This document shows positions 44,461-57,558 of a DNA stretch of 64,000 nt, in pieces. Where the stretch lies: contig VTPC01089963.1 of the NCBI GenBank assembly GCA_011009095.1, forward strand, positions 519,565-583,564. Direction: 5' to 3'. Made by a program: the position numbers and the translations under genes. Below the pieces are notes generated by a model that saw only the letters and a program-made list of their open reading frames with translations, was not told the DNA's origin and made no database searches. Source of the stretch: Ignelater luminosus. Its lineage: Eukaryota > Arthropoda > Insecta > Coleoptera > Elateridae. Position 1 is the first letter of the stretch; the number at the start of each line of letters is the position of its first letter.

Positions 44461-46046
44461 AATAATCGACCAAGTCTTTCAAGTTAGCTAATTCGAATTT
44501 ACCAATTCTTATTGTCCAGTTTTAGATTATTTATTTATTATTTTTCATTTTACTCTGTAAGCAAAATTAGTTTGATTAAAAGATCTGAAATCCATTATTT
44601 GGAACATTTCCAGTGTTGAAGTGAGTTTTGTCTGATGGTCTCTCTTTGGGAATGTACGATTTAATGATTGTCAGCCTACGCCTGGGGAATGGCCATTTGG
44701 TATATTTGCATGCCTTTGATCTAAATCTAAGTAAGTTAAATAAATTTTAATATTTGTAAGATAAGAATTCATCAGTTTTGATATTTTAATTCCTAACCTG
44801 TAACAGCCTACTTGTAGCAGTTTATCGCATTTTATCTCAGGTTTTTATCATTTGAAAGGCGAGTTAATTCAAATAGGTATAATGATATGGTTAGACTTAC
44901 CTTGCAAATTAACATTGTCGACTTCTGTGTTGCTTGATCTTTTGACCGATAGATAGAGTTATTCATTGTTATTGTTATTATTGTAATTATGATTGCAATG
45001 TCTTAAATCTAATCTCACAATTTATTCTTAGAATCAGGTCTTTTTTAAATTATATAAATGCAAACCTCAAATCACCTCAAGTTGTAATATCCTATAAAAT
45101 CTTTTAGCATCAGACCATTTTTGCTTGATTTGAAGCTTCATCGTCGGGAAATCAAATTCATTTTCTATTGTAATTATCTAAAACGAAACTTTTATATACA
45201 AAAATGAGAACAAAAGATTTCATATAAGTTATGTCATGATCTAATCAATGACAACCTTATATGTTTCGTTATTAAGGAATTAGTGTCCAACCTTGTGACT
45301 ACTGCATTTTACACGCTAAATTGCACAACTATTGATATGATAATCTTCAAGTATGCAATTCTTAGTTATTTACCAAGCAAATGTTTGCATTCAACCATAT
45401 CAAGTAATTAACTTATTGTTAGGTATATTATTATGTTTATGTACCTAAAATAACGCACCATAATAATTTTTAGCGGCGTTCTAAATTAAACATGTGCAGT
45501 GGGCATGCAAAATAGTAATTATAACATAGATTAATTTGCATAATAATTGAAGATTTTACAACGTTAAGCCCAATCTTTGTCCTAATTTACAAGATAAATG
45601 AGATAAATCAATGGTTGGTCAGTTGCAAATAAAGCGTATATGTGTGTTACTGATCGAGTTCATGCAAAAAAAAAGAAATGCATCATACAACATCCATATT
45701 TATTGCGCATGAAAAGTTTAATAATATTAAATGAGAAAATGAAATTTATTATGGTACGCATTCCTTATCAGCAAGAAGCAGAAATTTCTAGATTAAATAT
45801 ATATTTATTTTTTACAACGTTTCAACAACGATATATAGTACTAAACTGAAAATACAAAACGTGTTTGTACAACTTTTTGTTCTCCCAGTGCGGGCACAAA
45901 AGTCCCAAGGGCGGTTTTGAAATAATTTGTTAAAACAAGAGCTTTCAAGTTTAATGTTTTTATACGCAACACAGATTTCAAGTTGAAATCCCAATAGAGC
46001 GTTAGTACAAAAAAGAATATTAAACTTACAGCGAGTTATGTTTTAG
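44461..46046. other. No supported gene
   Basis: AT-rich sequence. The 69-codon frame at 45640-45849 (plus) is lysine-rich and unrecognised. No transposon end or RNA gene was found. Confidence 0.3.
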
Positions 46047-46226
46047 AAATACGTTGTGCGAGATGATAATGGTCGGTATACATATTTTATCAAGGCAATA
46101 AAAGATTTTACACCTACAAAAGAATTTGATGATGATTACAGAAGTTTACGAGAAATACAAAACCTACCGAAAGTTTGCATACATATGAGGCATCTTTTGG
46201 TAGGCAGAGTACCGTTATTGCATTAA
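46047..46226 (+). CDS. Coding-like open segment (59 codons) after an acceptor-like site
   Basis: Right after GTTATGTTTTAG (to 46046) an open frame starts KYVVRDDNGRYTYFIKAIKD and continues through FTPTKEFDDDYRSLREIQNL to a TAA at 46224. Composition and lack of repetition look protein-like. There is no in-frame ATG near the start, so it would be an internal exon or a relic. I do not recognise the family. Confidence 0.25.
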   Translation, partial: KYVVRDDNGRYTYFIKAIKDFTPTKEFDDDYRSLREIQNLPKVCIHMRHLLVGRVPLLH

Positions 46227-46431
46227 CTCTTGCTTTCAATAATGAAGTTAAGTTTCACTAATTTCATTCTTACCTCATAATGGTAAGAGCTAACTAATTA
46301 CTTCCGGTCTGTTTTGCCCTTTTTGGTATGGAAAGGAGAACTCATTGTTAAATAGACACTCTGGTCATAGTGTGGTGAAGATTGATTTTTAATTTTTTCT
46401 AGTTGACTGTAGTTAGGGAAGTTGTGACCAT

Positions 46432-46572
46432 ATGGAAGAAAAAATAATTTTACCTAAAATTGAATATCGCAGTTACATTAACAGAACGAAGACAGTCTTT
46501 GGACATGTACAAAATGAAAATCAAAACCTCGTATGGTTCATTTTAGAAATCAAAGAAAGCAGAATTGCTTAG
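46432..46572 (+). CDS. 46-aa ORF, unrecognised
   Basis: ATG in CATATGG context opens MEEKIILPKIEYRSYINRTK and ends ILEIKESRIA, TAG at 46570. It lies 200 bp after the open segment at 46047-46226 on the same strand, with a different frame. It may be part of the same relic or chance. Confidence 0.2.
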   Translation: MEEKIILPKIEYRSYINRTKTVFGHVQNENQNLVWFILEIKESRIA

Positions 46573-47100
46573 AACCCTTTGAGCTTCAAATCACTTCTCA
46601 AATCTTCTGTGCCGTGCATTTAATACTTTTAGATATTCTTAGAAATCTCAGATTGATGTTGTCCGAAGCTGACCATAGTTAAGTAAATAGATAGATAATT
46701 GTTTTCAATCAATGTCACAATTCTATTGATCTCTTCAGAAAACTATTTCCCACAATTTTAAAAACTTACCTTTTTGAGAAAGTCAAAATCTTGCCCGGCT
46801 CTCTAGCTCTATTAGGTGACTTGCAAAACCAATATTGAAGATGACAAGGTAGAACTTTTAGCAGCTAATCTTTTTCAAGTTTTCATTTTTGCGGTTTTCA
46901 GGTCTTCTTCTTTCCTTTTGTGGATGTTTTTATTACTTTGCTTGATTTCTCTTCTTTTAGGTGGCTTCCATTTCTCGATTTTCTACAAACCTTGTAGTTT
47001 CTTTGTCTTTTTTGTTCTTGTCCCCACAATTTATTCTTTGGTTTTCCTTGTCAAATCAATCATTTTGTTTACGCATTTGCTGCTTCTGACTAAATATTAA

Positions 47101-47274
47101 AGAAAAATTGATGGATTAGGAACACAAGGTATTTCAGAAGTGAATGGAAATATTTATACTATAACAAAAATTAATAATAAAATAATCGTAGTCGACTCCA
47201 AAAGTTCTAAATATATGAAATTGTGTGACGTACTCCTAGATAGATCTGTATTGAACTTTTTTTGGTTTCATTAG
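47101..47274 (+). CDS. Coding-like open segment (57 codons), unrecognised
   Basis: An open frame without a proximal start reads RKIDGLGTQGISEVNGNIYT and then ITKINNKIIVVDSKSSKYMK, ending at TAG 47272. It alternates hydrophobic and polar residues like a beta-rich domain. It is the third plus-strand coding-like piece within 1.2 kb. No family assigned. Confidence 0.2.
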   Translation, partial: RKIDGLGTQGISEVNGNIYTITKINNKIIVVDSKSSKYMKLCDVLLDRSVLNFFWFH

Positions 47275-47539
47275 TAGGGGATGAAGTTTTACAATTCTTA
47301 CATAGTCAAGTCGAGTCAAATCATATTTGTTCCTGCTGCTGCGAAACAGTAAAGTCGGAAAAGGTTTGATAGCAAATTTTCTATTAAACTCTTCACGATA
47401 TGTCGGGCCTGGTCGGTCTGGTCCCCAGTCTTCCGTCTGCTTCACCGTCGTTGCTGGTGCAAGGGCAACTCATACTACCAGTGCACTTGGCTGCTTGTAT
47501 GTCATAGACCTCCGGAGTCTTGATAGAACCTAAAACATA

Positions 47540-49560
47540 AAAACATTGAAGAATTCAAAGAAGAAAGAAAGAAAAAGAAACAAAGAAAAAAACAAAGAAT
47601 TGTAGCGGGAAAGAGGTGTGGAGGGTTAGAGAATTGGGGAGGTTTTGTGATTGGGTGTCTCCAGCATGGGGTGTCATGTTGGGTATGTTGAAGTTGTATG
47701 TTGAGTTATCTGTTGGCCAGGAGTGTGTTCTGTAGGATCTGCTGGAGGTCGTCGGGAAGCTCCGGGGCTTGGACAATGAGGATGGCTGAAAGGTGTTAAA
47801 CTTCTTCTTGGATTTGCTAGGAATGGGACCGGTGGGAGTTCTCAGGGTGTCGAGAGCGGCGGTTCGGTTCTACTCGATGGAGTAGAGAGTCGAGTCTGGC
47901 GTCTATCGGAGATAGTCCGGCTAGCTCGCAAACCTCCCCGGAAGGTGGAAGCGATTCAATCGAAGTAACCTTCGACACACGGCCCTTTCCTTTCTCCATA
48001 GCGATTCAACGAGTCTAGGCACATGAAGCGCTAATCCAAGACGGCTCGGACGAAGGTTTTCTAGGTCTGAATGAAGTATGCTTGTGGCATCCGCGGATGC
48101 CGCCGCGCAAAACCAAGAGGAGAGAGCTATGCTGCTGAACGATGTCGTAGCATCGCTTGGTTTCTTGGTTTTAAGGAACGTGATGCCCAAGTACACGACG
48201 ATGAGAGAGAACCGGAGACGGCTGCCCCACAGTTCAAGATGAACGTGTTGTCCGAGAGAGACTCGGTTTCCTACATAAGTTTGGATATTTGAAGAGGATC
48301 ACCTGGGTCTTGTTGGGGTTGAGTCTGATCCTCCACCGCTAGAATGAAGACTCCTGAGGAACGAAGTCACGCAACAGATTCTTGGAAGCGGCAGCATAAG
48401 AGGGCAATGTTGTCGGCGAATTGCGCGAGAGTGTCCGATCTGTCCTGAGGTCGGGGAATGTCGTGACAATAGAAGATGAACAGAACCGGAGATAGAATGG
48501 ATAAGAATGGAAGAGTTGCCGATCAACTCGAACCCAGTAGCGGTGGTGGATCTAGAAACTTTGGATGATGCGCACGAACTGAGAAGGGTGCCGAATCTTG
48601 TCGAATATACGCTCTATGTCCAGGAAAATCGCAAGTATGCACCTTCTGGTTTTAAAAGGGAATCCTGGGTGGACATGGCGGGGCGGAAGTCGGGAGAAAA
48701 ATGGCGTACCTAGTCATGAGGTTTCGCAGCCTGTCAACGAGGATTCTCTCGAACACCTTGCTTACGTTGAGCAGTGCGATGGGGCGATAGGAAGATGGAT
48801 CGTCGTGGTCTTTCTTGGACTTAAGGATCATGACACATGGACGGTTTTCCAGGAGGCCGGAAAGTGATCGTAGCGAAGACAGCTGTCGAAGGTGACAATG
48901 AGGAGCTCTAGGGTTTCTGGTGATACTTGACGAAGTTCTTGCCGGCGAGAAGGGCTGTCGTCATCTCTTCTACCTAGATGGGACGAAGAACATCCCAAGG
49001 CGGCGGGTTGGCAGGCGGCCCCTGGGGACTCTGGTCAGAGTTTTTATTCGAGGATTGTTCTGAATCGCGTCGTTGACGTGTTGGATGTAATCTTGATCGA
49101 AGCGAGGGTAGTTAGGAGGCTGGTGGATTTTCTCGAGCAGATTGGCGAACACTTCTGCTTTCTCTTGTTATCTGGCCGTTGTGCAGAAGGTTGGGATTGA
49201 TTCGTTTCCAGCAGCTTGTCATGATTCGGAGCTTGTTCCAGAACGGGCTTTCCTGTATGTGAGGTTAGAGCAGAATTCCGACCAGCGCGCGTTCCGGTGC
49301 CCGAACAAGCGCGTTGAGTCCAGTTCTGCATTTTTCTTTGATGAGTTGGACAATATCTCTTGGTAGGAGCGAACGTTCGGCGTTGATAGATTTAAGTGGA
49401 ACTGAGGTGCCGACTGCGTCTTGTATAGTGGTGGAAAGCCTGTGAACTGCGACCTCGATTTCAGGGACGGAGTCAGGGGCGGATTGTCGGTGACGTGAGT
49501 CCGGAACGCGTCCCAGTCAGTGTGTTTCCAGTCTCTGTATATTACGATGCGTTTGTTATT
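47540..49560 (-). pseudogene. Jockey-like non-LTR retrotransposon relic (end of endonuclease, RT, C-terminus)
   Basis: Minus-strand translation across frames gives YRDWKHTDWDAFRTHVTD near 49540, the region after the endonuclease in jockey-type elements. Next come KAEVFANLLEKIHQPPNYPR (near 49130), CVMILKSKKDHDDPSSYRPI and ALLNVSKVFERILVDRL (48840-48740), and the catalytic region SPVLFIFYCHDIPRPQ with TLAQFADNIALL (48470-48410). The invariant FADD is here FADN. A decayed C-terminus runs to about 47555. The motif spacing and wording point to the jockey clade. GC content is higher than in neighbouring sequence. Numerous stops and frameshifts make it non-functional. Confidence 0.85.
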
Positions 49561-51935
49561 GGCTTACAAAATCAATAGAATTGGACAGGCTTCAGAAATA
49601 GATGCCACTGGTTTACTGTCTGACTGGAACCACATATGTACCTTCAGTGGAAAGTCTTCGAAATCTTTACGTTATATAATTTTTGGGCTTTTTGCTTCTG
49701 TGTCTCATTTACAAATTTTTTTTGATAATCATTCGAAATGTATTTTCTCTACCAAGTAAAACTTTGTTGGAATAATAGCGTGTAAAAGAATGAAAAGATT
49801 GGAAGCTGCAAATCTCTGTGGAAGTACTAGAATCTCTCACTATTACTTGGCCGTGAAAAGGATAAATTGCCAAATTCAAGGTCCCTTCTGCAGTAACAGC
49901 AGAGTTTTCATTCTTCGACAGAAATCATTTTAGAAATGTGCTGATTGGTCTCTTGTTCTGTCAGGAAATGCAGGAAAGAGAGGGAAGTCTCGCCTAAGCT
50001 TTAATGCCAGTATTATGGCTTGGTATTCTCAAGGTGTATAAATCCAGATCTAATCGGTCTTTTACAGTTGCGAGCTTCTGGTTTCTCAAAAAACCATACT
50101 TTATCACAGGATTAGATGTTAGAGAATGAGAGATGTTGTCGAAACTATCAGGCGTTTGAGACAAACGAAATTGACCGTATAAGATTCTTGAGCAGCGATC
50201 GAAACTTCAGGCGGGATTGAAGCCCCAAGAAAATCTCCCGGTGGGGAAAAATTCCAAAAAATAAAAGTTTTTGTTTGTGTTTATTGCAATTACAGTACAG
50301 TACTTAACATAATCAATACAACGCAATATGGAGTCTATATCCAACCTCTCTCTGGTATGTTTTTTTTACTGCAACTATAACCACCACAGAAAAGCACGTT
50401 CTAGAACACTGCAGTCCTGACTTGCCATTGCAGAAAATCATTTAATATAGCAATTTAACAGTCCCCAGTTACTCTTCTGGAGTTTTGGGCTTGTACCTCC
50501 CACTCAGTAGGTTTTATCCACAGTCCTTGGGACCCATTTGAGTTTCTCTTCCTAGCTGTGTACCTGATAGAAAACTATAGCAATAGTAATGCTTTTGCAT
50601 TGCAACTGAAGCTGGTGAAAGAGAAGTAAATCGGAAAGAACGGTCGATTATGAATACTTGCACAATATTTTGAAGTTCTTTGCTGTTTTTAATTTCTTGA
50701 CGTTTTTAGCGATATTGGAGAGGAAAGACGCCTGTCATAGCTTGTGAGGTTCGTTACTTTTCCCAGGAATTAAGAAGTATATTCCTTTTTGAGTTTTTCT
50801 AGCAAAGGTAATGAGCAGCACAAGGGGATCGGTGTCGTTACCCACAAACTTTGATTACTGTAGACAGAATTAGATGATCAGCATCTTCCGGAAGCTGTCA
50901 GATGTGAACATTGAACATCTGTTTATGTTTACAAGAAATCTTCCTGTAAACATGCCGCTATTGTATTTCCATCAAGATGACGTCAAGCGAGATTGTGTGC
51001 AGGTCGTGGTAACCATCAAAGACAACTGGCACTTTTTTGGTTAAATAGTTGCGCTTTATTTATCTGGAAAATATCTTCTGAAGGTCTCGCCAAATTACGC
51101 TGGGAATTAAGTTCGTGTGCAGGTACTGTCAGCGCTACAAAGGGTTTTAATTTAAGTCTTTTTCTCAATGAGAAATTATCAAATAGAAGAGAGTGCGATG
51201 CCAATTTGCCAAGTTCTTTGTCATTCCGAACAATACAGAACATTCTGTGGAACAGGTTGATATTCATTCATGATATTATCTCGAATGCGCATTCAACAAC
51301 TGACAGCTGCTAGTGATCTGACGTTGTAGCTCGCTGAAGGGTTTCCCTATCATGGTTTTCATGAAAATTGTTTCAACTTCAAGAGCAGTGTTGCCAGTTC
51401 TTCATTCGCGTTAATAACCTCCATTGTTGTTGGCATAGAATGGATCCACTTAGTAAAGGTGGCATTGTATAGACTACGTCGTGAGTGAGACTCCCCATGC
51501 ACTTCATTTACCGCATAAAGTTGTGCTTTAATATCTGAGCGTATACCTGACCCAACTTCAGTTCTTCCGGTGGAGGAATATTTCCAAAAATAGTATTTGT
51601 TGTAGATACACCTGCACGCACTTAGCGCAATAAAAAAGTTTCAATATGCTCTGCACACAATAGAGATGAAGTGGCCAATCTCCATCATGTTCTGACTTGA
51701 TATGCAGATGTAAAAAATGAAGTAAAGAAACTGAAATAAAAAATCGATTTTTTTGAAAGTTTTTCTTTTGAAATTCAAGATGACTGGAGTTTCTTCACAT
51801 GGAACTTTTTAAGACTTTTCTAAACACGATTCCAAGATTTTACTCATTATTTGAAATTTCAAAGTTTGTCCAAACTTCACGTTAACTATAGCTTGGACTA
51901 TCAAGCTATAAAAATTCTCGAAAAACACAGTTTTC
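49561..51935. other. No supported gene
   Basis: There are no recognisable transposon domains, RNA genes or clear repeats. Overlapping frames of 83-106 codons at 50993-51313 on both strands are unremarkable. Confidence 0.3.
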
Positions 51936-52960
51936 AGAGTTTGGCTTCGTCTGGAAAACAGGGATAACCTGGAAAAGTCAGGAAAAAAGTCGAATAAAGT
52001 AAAAGTCATGGTATTAAGGAAATACAAATAAAAATCAATTCAAGACGTTAGGCATCTTAGGATCCTCTGCATTGTGATATTTGTAGCCTTAGGAGTGGAC
52101 CCGCACGTTTGGTTTGGGATCTCTATGACTGTTTCGGAGCCGTGGACCCCCAAGGCAGAGACGCGAAAACAATTTTTGCTTAAAGACGCTGGCATACTTT
52201 GAGATGGCTTTGGTCGCCAATAAAAACGGGACGATTCTTGAGGTGATTCTTGCTGAATTTCAATTGTCTAAATCTGACTCTGAGAAAGCTATAAACCAAC
52301 AAGGATATGTTCTGATTCCAGTGTTTTACCCAAGGTGGAGTGTACGAGTCACATCGTACAAGTTCCCTCTGCTAAACCGAACGCCATGGAATAAACTTGG
52401 CGTAAGGATCACATTGTGTCTCGCTGCAAGTCGCCTGTTTAGTTCGAACCCTTCCGGACGTGGAATCGAAACGGACGCCAATAGCTGCAACTCACTGTTG
52501 CCAGCGCTGACAATTAATCTCTAAATTTGACGATTTTACAACTTTCTGTATGCTTCTGATTGGTTCTGACAACGTACTTCACTGTTGTCACAGCAGTATT
52601 GTTCACCTTCTTATTAATTTTTTAATTTCCAACAAAGGTCGGGACGATCGTGTTTTTTCTTTAATAGTTATGCATTTGTTTATATTTGAATAATTAGTTA
52701 CCTCAAAAACTGTGTAATGAAAATTGAAGCTAATTTTGAATCATTACTTCCGTAAAAGTAAGAATCGCAGCAGGTAAACTAGGGGTCCTGCTTTTTTTCT
52801 TTGATGATGACATGATAGTAATTAACCAGTTCGTACATCGTTACGAGGCTTGTGACTATCAGACGAAACTTACCAATATTATTTCTGTGGAAGACGGATC
52901 ATTGCATATGAAACAAGTCCCGGCTGCGCATCGGTCTTTGACTAGGAGAATTTCACGCAA
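51936..52960. repeat. Long dispersed repeat, copy A
   Basis: Alignable with 55975-56660 over several blocks. These are TCTGGAAAACAGGGATAACC (51950), GGCATCTTAGGATCCTCTGC (52052), GCTTTGGTCGCCAATAA (52207), TTCTGATTGGTTCTGACAAC (52554), and TTTAATTTCCAACAAAGGTC with GGGACGATCGTG (52621). Copy A has about 210 bp (52290-52500) that copy B lacks. The open frame at 52204-52524 spans both shared and unshared parts and is probably not coding. The family is unidentified; no terminal repeats were recognised. Confidence 0.65.
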
Positions 52961-55900
52961 AACCCTTGTTTTTAGGATTAGGAAGAAAAGGCATCACTGA
53001 TAAAAAGGTGTTCAGCGCTTTTTATATTCTTGATCTTAAAGACTTTTAAGATCTCAACAACTAATTTTTACTATCACTTCTTGGGATCTAATTTTTAGCG
53101 AGTTTAAGGGAAGAAAAACTAAAATTTTATAGAAATTGATGCACAAGTTTTGGTACAGTTAAATCAAGTTTGATAATTAATTTGTTATGTCAGTCCATTA
53201 TTTCTTGTTTTTGGAAGCACTGAAAAGAAGACATTGTTGTATTAATGCCCAGAGTAAATTGATCTATGACCTTGAACAAATTTAATTTTATTCTCGCCCC
53301 AAAAGTAATTGAGAACTGTCCACTAAACGTTTTGAAATTGCAATTTGTTATCAGTGATATTTCCATGCAATACATTGCAATAAAAGATTAGCGTGAAACA
53401 AAGCAATTTCTAATTCCATTCAAGGTGTGAGTTTTGTAATTACAAAAACGTGCCCTACTCTAAAATTGAGCACAAATTGCTTGATCGTGATTTTTTGTGT
53501 CTCTCAACTTTCATGCAATCATTTATCAGGCACTTTTTAATACTTGATATGAAAATGAAAAGTATATTAAACTAAACAAAGATCAGGAAATAAATTTTGG
53601 CTCTAGAAGAATTTTCTATTAAACCAGAAAGGACAGACACACTCAATTTTGTTTCTTTTTGTAGAAAAAGTATCCTTGATATTTAATATTATTGCGGATT
53701 ATTTTTCTTGGCGTCATTCTTTCTTTGTGAAAAATAATCTTTTTATAGATTTAATGAAAACTTAATAAAATGTATTTTAGGTATTTACGGCAATATTGAA
53801 AGTGAACTTGAAGGTGTTTCCTTTCTCGTTTAATAATAAAAATAATCAATAGGCAAATAAAGTGAAATTGGAATTTTTTGACTGTTATAGGTATGTCCTT
53901 TATATTTAATTAACACAGCTTGCATTAGTCATTATAAATGTTATAATCTGTAGCAGCAAAAGTGCACTACACTACTCAAGATTAGTGAAAGTATATAGGA
54001 TTTCTTTTTGTGTCATTTAATATCTTTGAGAACAGAGAGAAACCGAACAAGTTCTCTCGTTAAGTAGTGATAATGCAAACGATATCAAGATCGATCAATT
54101 CTAATTTAATTTTAAGAATTTTAACAAGATAAATTAGTTAATTAGTGGTTATTATTTGGTATTAAAATAATAATAGCAATAATCTTTTAATTTACATATT
54201 TTTTAAATAACTCCTCAATTCATTAATTAGTTTACCAATTCGAGAGATCTTGTACACTGTTATTAGAACTTTCCCCTAATATCTTCTTCATTATTATTAT
54301 TATTACTACCATCATCTGCTTTTTCCCAACTTCATAAGCATAACGTTTGCTTTAAACATTATATTTATTTCCCGCCAAGCCCTTCCTGTAATTTAAAATT
54401 CAAATATTGAACACCCAAAACATTTACTGATGGGTACTTACTTATTGGTAAAGTAAATAGAAATCGTATGAGATTTTATGATTTTAAAACATTTCATTAT
54501 CCAAAACGACCTTGTAACGTGTCAAGAATAATCTTAAAACATTTTAGATTTTCTCAACGTCATCTCGCTATTATTCTAACAATTCAACAAATAATATCTC
54601 TGTTTAGCAGCATTTTCAAGACGTGAACTTAAAAAAATTATAGTAAGCAACAGCAAACACTGTGTAAAACCAAAACGCCTACAAAACATTCTTCAACTCT
54701 TTTTTTCATTATCATATTTAATTTATTCACTTAAAAGTACTGCACAAATAACCCGAAAAGGAAATTTAACACAATTAATTTAATTTGAACACTTTTCATA
54801 TTATTATTTTTCCTCTAGATTTATAACATTCCGAAGGTAAATCTAGGGTGGGCCATATTTTTACCGAACTTATTACCATTTACACCTGGTGTATTATATA
54901 CCACATTATTATTTTTTTACGTTTCAACAAGAAGATGCGTGGGCTCTTGGGTGCAATTTCGCCTCCACATTTTTCAATTTGAAGGTGGAAAAAATATGTG
55001 TGTTAGGTTAAATTCTTTTTACTTCTATTATATTTATCCTTTTTGTTGACTCTATTCATGAGAGAAAAGAACAAAGGAAATATTTTCTAGAGAATGGTCT
55101 CGATCATGACTGGTGGTATGCAATAATAATTGAAATTGATTAATATCTACGGTATGTTCCGCATAGTGCACTTTTCGTTTTAAACTTAAATAATTTTAAG
55201 TGAACCTTACCTTTCATCGTGCAAAAAAAGTTATAAATGAAAGGGACTGATGGCGCTGATGATGGTGATTTGGGTCAAAATGAATAATCCAACTTCACAA
55301 AACTCGACTAACCTCATTTCCTTTAATCTCCCATCTTAATTCTCTTCATTTGCTCTTCTCGGCGTCATTTAATTTGCTTTAATTCTGCATAATATACAAG
55401 AGGTGTGGTAATCTAGGAATTAATACTTAAATTAGATGAAAGAGGTTTTTTTATCTTTCTGTAAATTTTAAATGTCAAAAATTAAATCGATGAATTTATT
55501 TCCTGCGGAGGTGTTCGCTTATAGGTTATTTAAATCAATGTCTGTGTGTCAATGAGTGTATTAGTTATTATATTGATAGGTGTCCTCGACAATTTATCTT
55601 ATTTTGTTTTATCTAAACATTTAGATTTATTTCGGTTTACTTCCTAAATATCATACGAGGAACATTCCAGAAGTTGGCGGTTTTCAATTGGTAAAAATTC
55701 TATAATAAAAGTCAATGCGGCCTTCGTAATTCGTTCTTTACGGCTTGCCAACTCGCTTTAGAAGTCTCCAAGCTCTGTTACTATAGAGTAGTCGAAAAGA
55801 GAATTAGGGTCACACTTCTTTTATTATTCACTACATTGTATACCTAACCTACACATAGTTGTAGAAATTTTTGTCTTGTTTCTTAATTTAACAAATTTCA

Positions 55901-55974
55901 TTTGAATTAGCTTTTCAGTCATCCATCCATTCTGAAATTGCTTCCTATCGACTCTTGTTGATGATACAACCATT
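52961..55974. other. AT-rich stretch without a supported gene
   Basis: Three kilobases with only short frames. An (ATT)n run is at about 54289-54306. No exon, transposon end or RNA gene was recognised. Confidence 0.35.
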
Positions 55975-56660
55975 TATCAAGGTTCGGCCTCTCTTGGAAA
56001 ACAGGGAGAATCTAGAAAAATCAGAGAAAAGGTGTAATAGAGAAATATCTTGAAATTATGGAAATATAAATCAAATTCAAGGAATTTATTGATTTTATCT
56101 GGAATCTTCAATAAGGCGTCTTAGGATCCTTGATAATGTCAGTTTTGCAGTCCAAAGAGAGGGCTCGCATATTTGGTTTGAAATCCGAGCGGACCCCTTC
56201 ATCTTTGCTTAAGGGCGCTGACATGCTTCGAGCCGGCTCTGGTCGCCAATAATGACGAGACGATAAACCAACAGATAGACCTGAATTTTGTTACCATGGC
56301 GGAAAATAGATAAACAGCAACTGCAGTCCATTGTTGCCAGAGCTGACAATGAATCTTTAAATGTGACGATTCTTCTATAATGTTCTGTATCCTTCTGATT
56401 GGTTCTGATGACGTTCTTTGTTATTGCAACAGTATTGGTCACCTTCGCGTAATTGTTTAATTTCCAATAGAGGTCGTCACGATCGTATTTTTTTAATAGC
56501 TGAGTTTGTTCTTATTATTAATTGAATTAATTACCCCAGAAATTTATTGTGGCTAACTTCAAATCAGTATTTTTGCAAAAATAAAAATTGTAGCATGTCA
56601 TGTATGCAAGACGGGTCATCTCGTGTGAAATAAATATAAAAGACTCATAGAATTTCCAGA
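55975..56660. repeat. Long dispersed repeat, copy B
   Basis: Shares in the same order CTTGGAAAACAGGGAGAATC, GGCGTCTTAGGATCCTTGA, CTCTGGTCGCCAATAATGAC, TTCTGATTGGTTCTGATGAC and TTTAATTTCCAATAGAGGTC with copy A. A related block also stands at 16695-16745. Internally shorter than A by about 210 bp. Confidence 0.65.
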
Positions 56661-56826
56661 GAAATCTCGACATACTAACTCTGCTAACACTTTTTCTCAA
56701 CTATACAACTTTAAATTATGAATTTTGAAAACTTTTTTTGCAGCTTTAACGTCGATCCATACTTGCAAGAGCAGAAGACACGAGAGTGTTTGCAAGATTC
56801 CAGAATAAAAGATTGACATTCTAGAT

Positions 56827-56862
56827 CAGGGGTGCGCAAACTTGAGCCTCGGGGGCCGAATT
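56827..56862. repeat. Solitary hAT-type terminus
   Basis: CAGGGGTGCGCAAACTTGAG followed by CCTCGGGGGCCGAATT has the wording of hAT element ends (CAGGGGTG-GCAAAC...GGGCC). No matching inverted end was found within the next few hundred bases on either side, so it is a fragment. Confidence 0.45.
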
Positions 56863-57556
56863 GATTCATATAACGAGAAAACACGCACGTATATTTTACA
56901 GCTCGAACGTCAAAACTTGTTTGGTTAAATTTGTGTTCAAAAATTAACTTTTGTAGATAAGCCTCTATACGAACCAATCAATATAAGACTTGGACGCACA
57001 GATAATCTAACGTCTAGGTTTTCTTTCTTTCATTCTTGAAGCCTCGACAGAGAGACGTTACACTATTTTCTCAGCGGGTTATCTAGTACATTCATCAAAA
57101 GCTGACAGAGGGCAGATGATAATTTTGGGTCAAGATTGTTTGCTGGCGTCTACTGTTCTTCAAAACAATCCTTTGTTGTTGTCTTTAAATCTTTGGCCCA
57201 GAAAAGCCCCTGCACTTCTAACTTCGCTTCATTGCCCAAAGTCTTGCCTTTTAACATCCTTACTGGCCAAACAATGATGTCGAATCAGTTCTCGGGCTTA
57301 AAGCTTGTTCTTATTGATTGTGGCAACTTCAAAACATTGCCTGGTAGTATTACTTTACAATATAAGGAGACGCGCAATAATAACTTGTGTTTATCAAAAT
57401 GTTGATCTATAGCTTCTGGAATAACTAAGAATGGTTTGCCAGAATAGCAACACACACAACGGAATTTAATTGGGATATAATTGGATGCTACATTAGCGTG
57501 AAATCCTTCTGTAGGTCATTCAGTTCATCGATCTACGACTTCGGATGATAGTTAAC
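56863..57556. other. No supported gene
   Basis: The 89-codon frame at 57136-57405 (plus) has no recognised domain. Part of this stretch may be interior of the hAT fragment at 56827. Confidence 0.3.
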
Positions 57557-57558
57557 TA

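Noticed and set aside
52204..52524. 106-codon ORF in dispersed repeat copy A
   Set aside because: Copy B lacks about 210 bp of it and is not open, so coding is unlikely.
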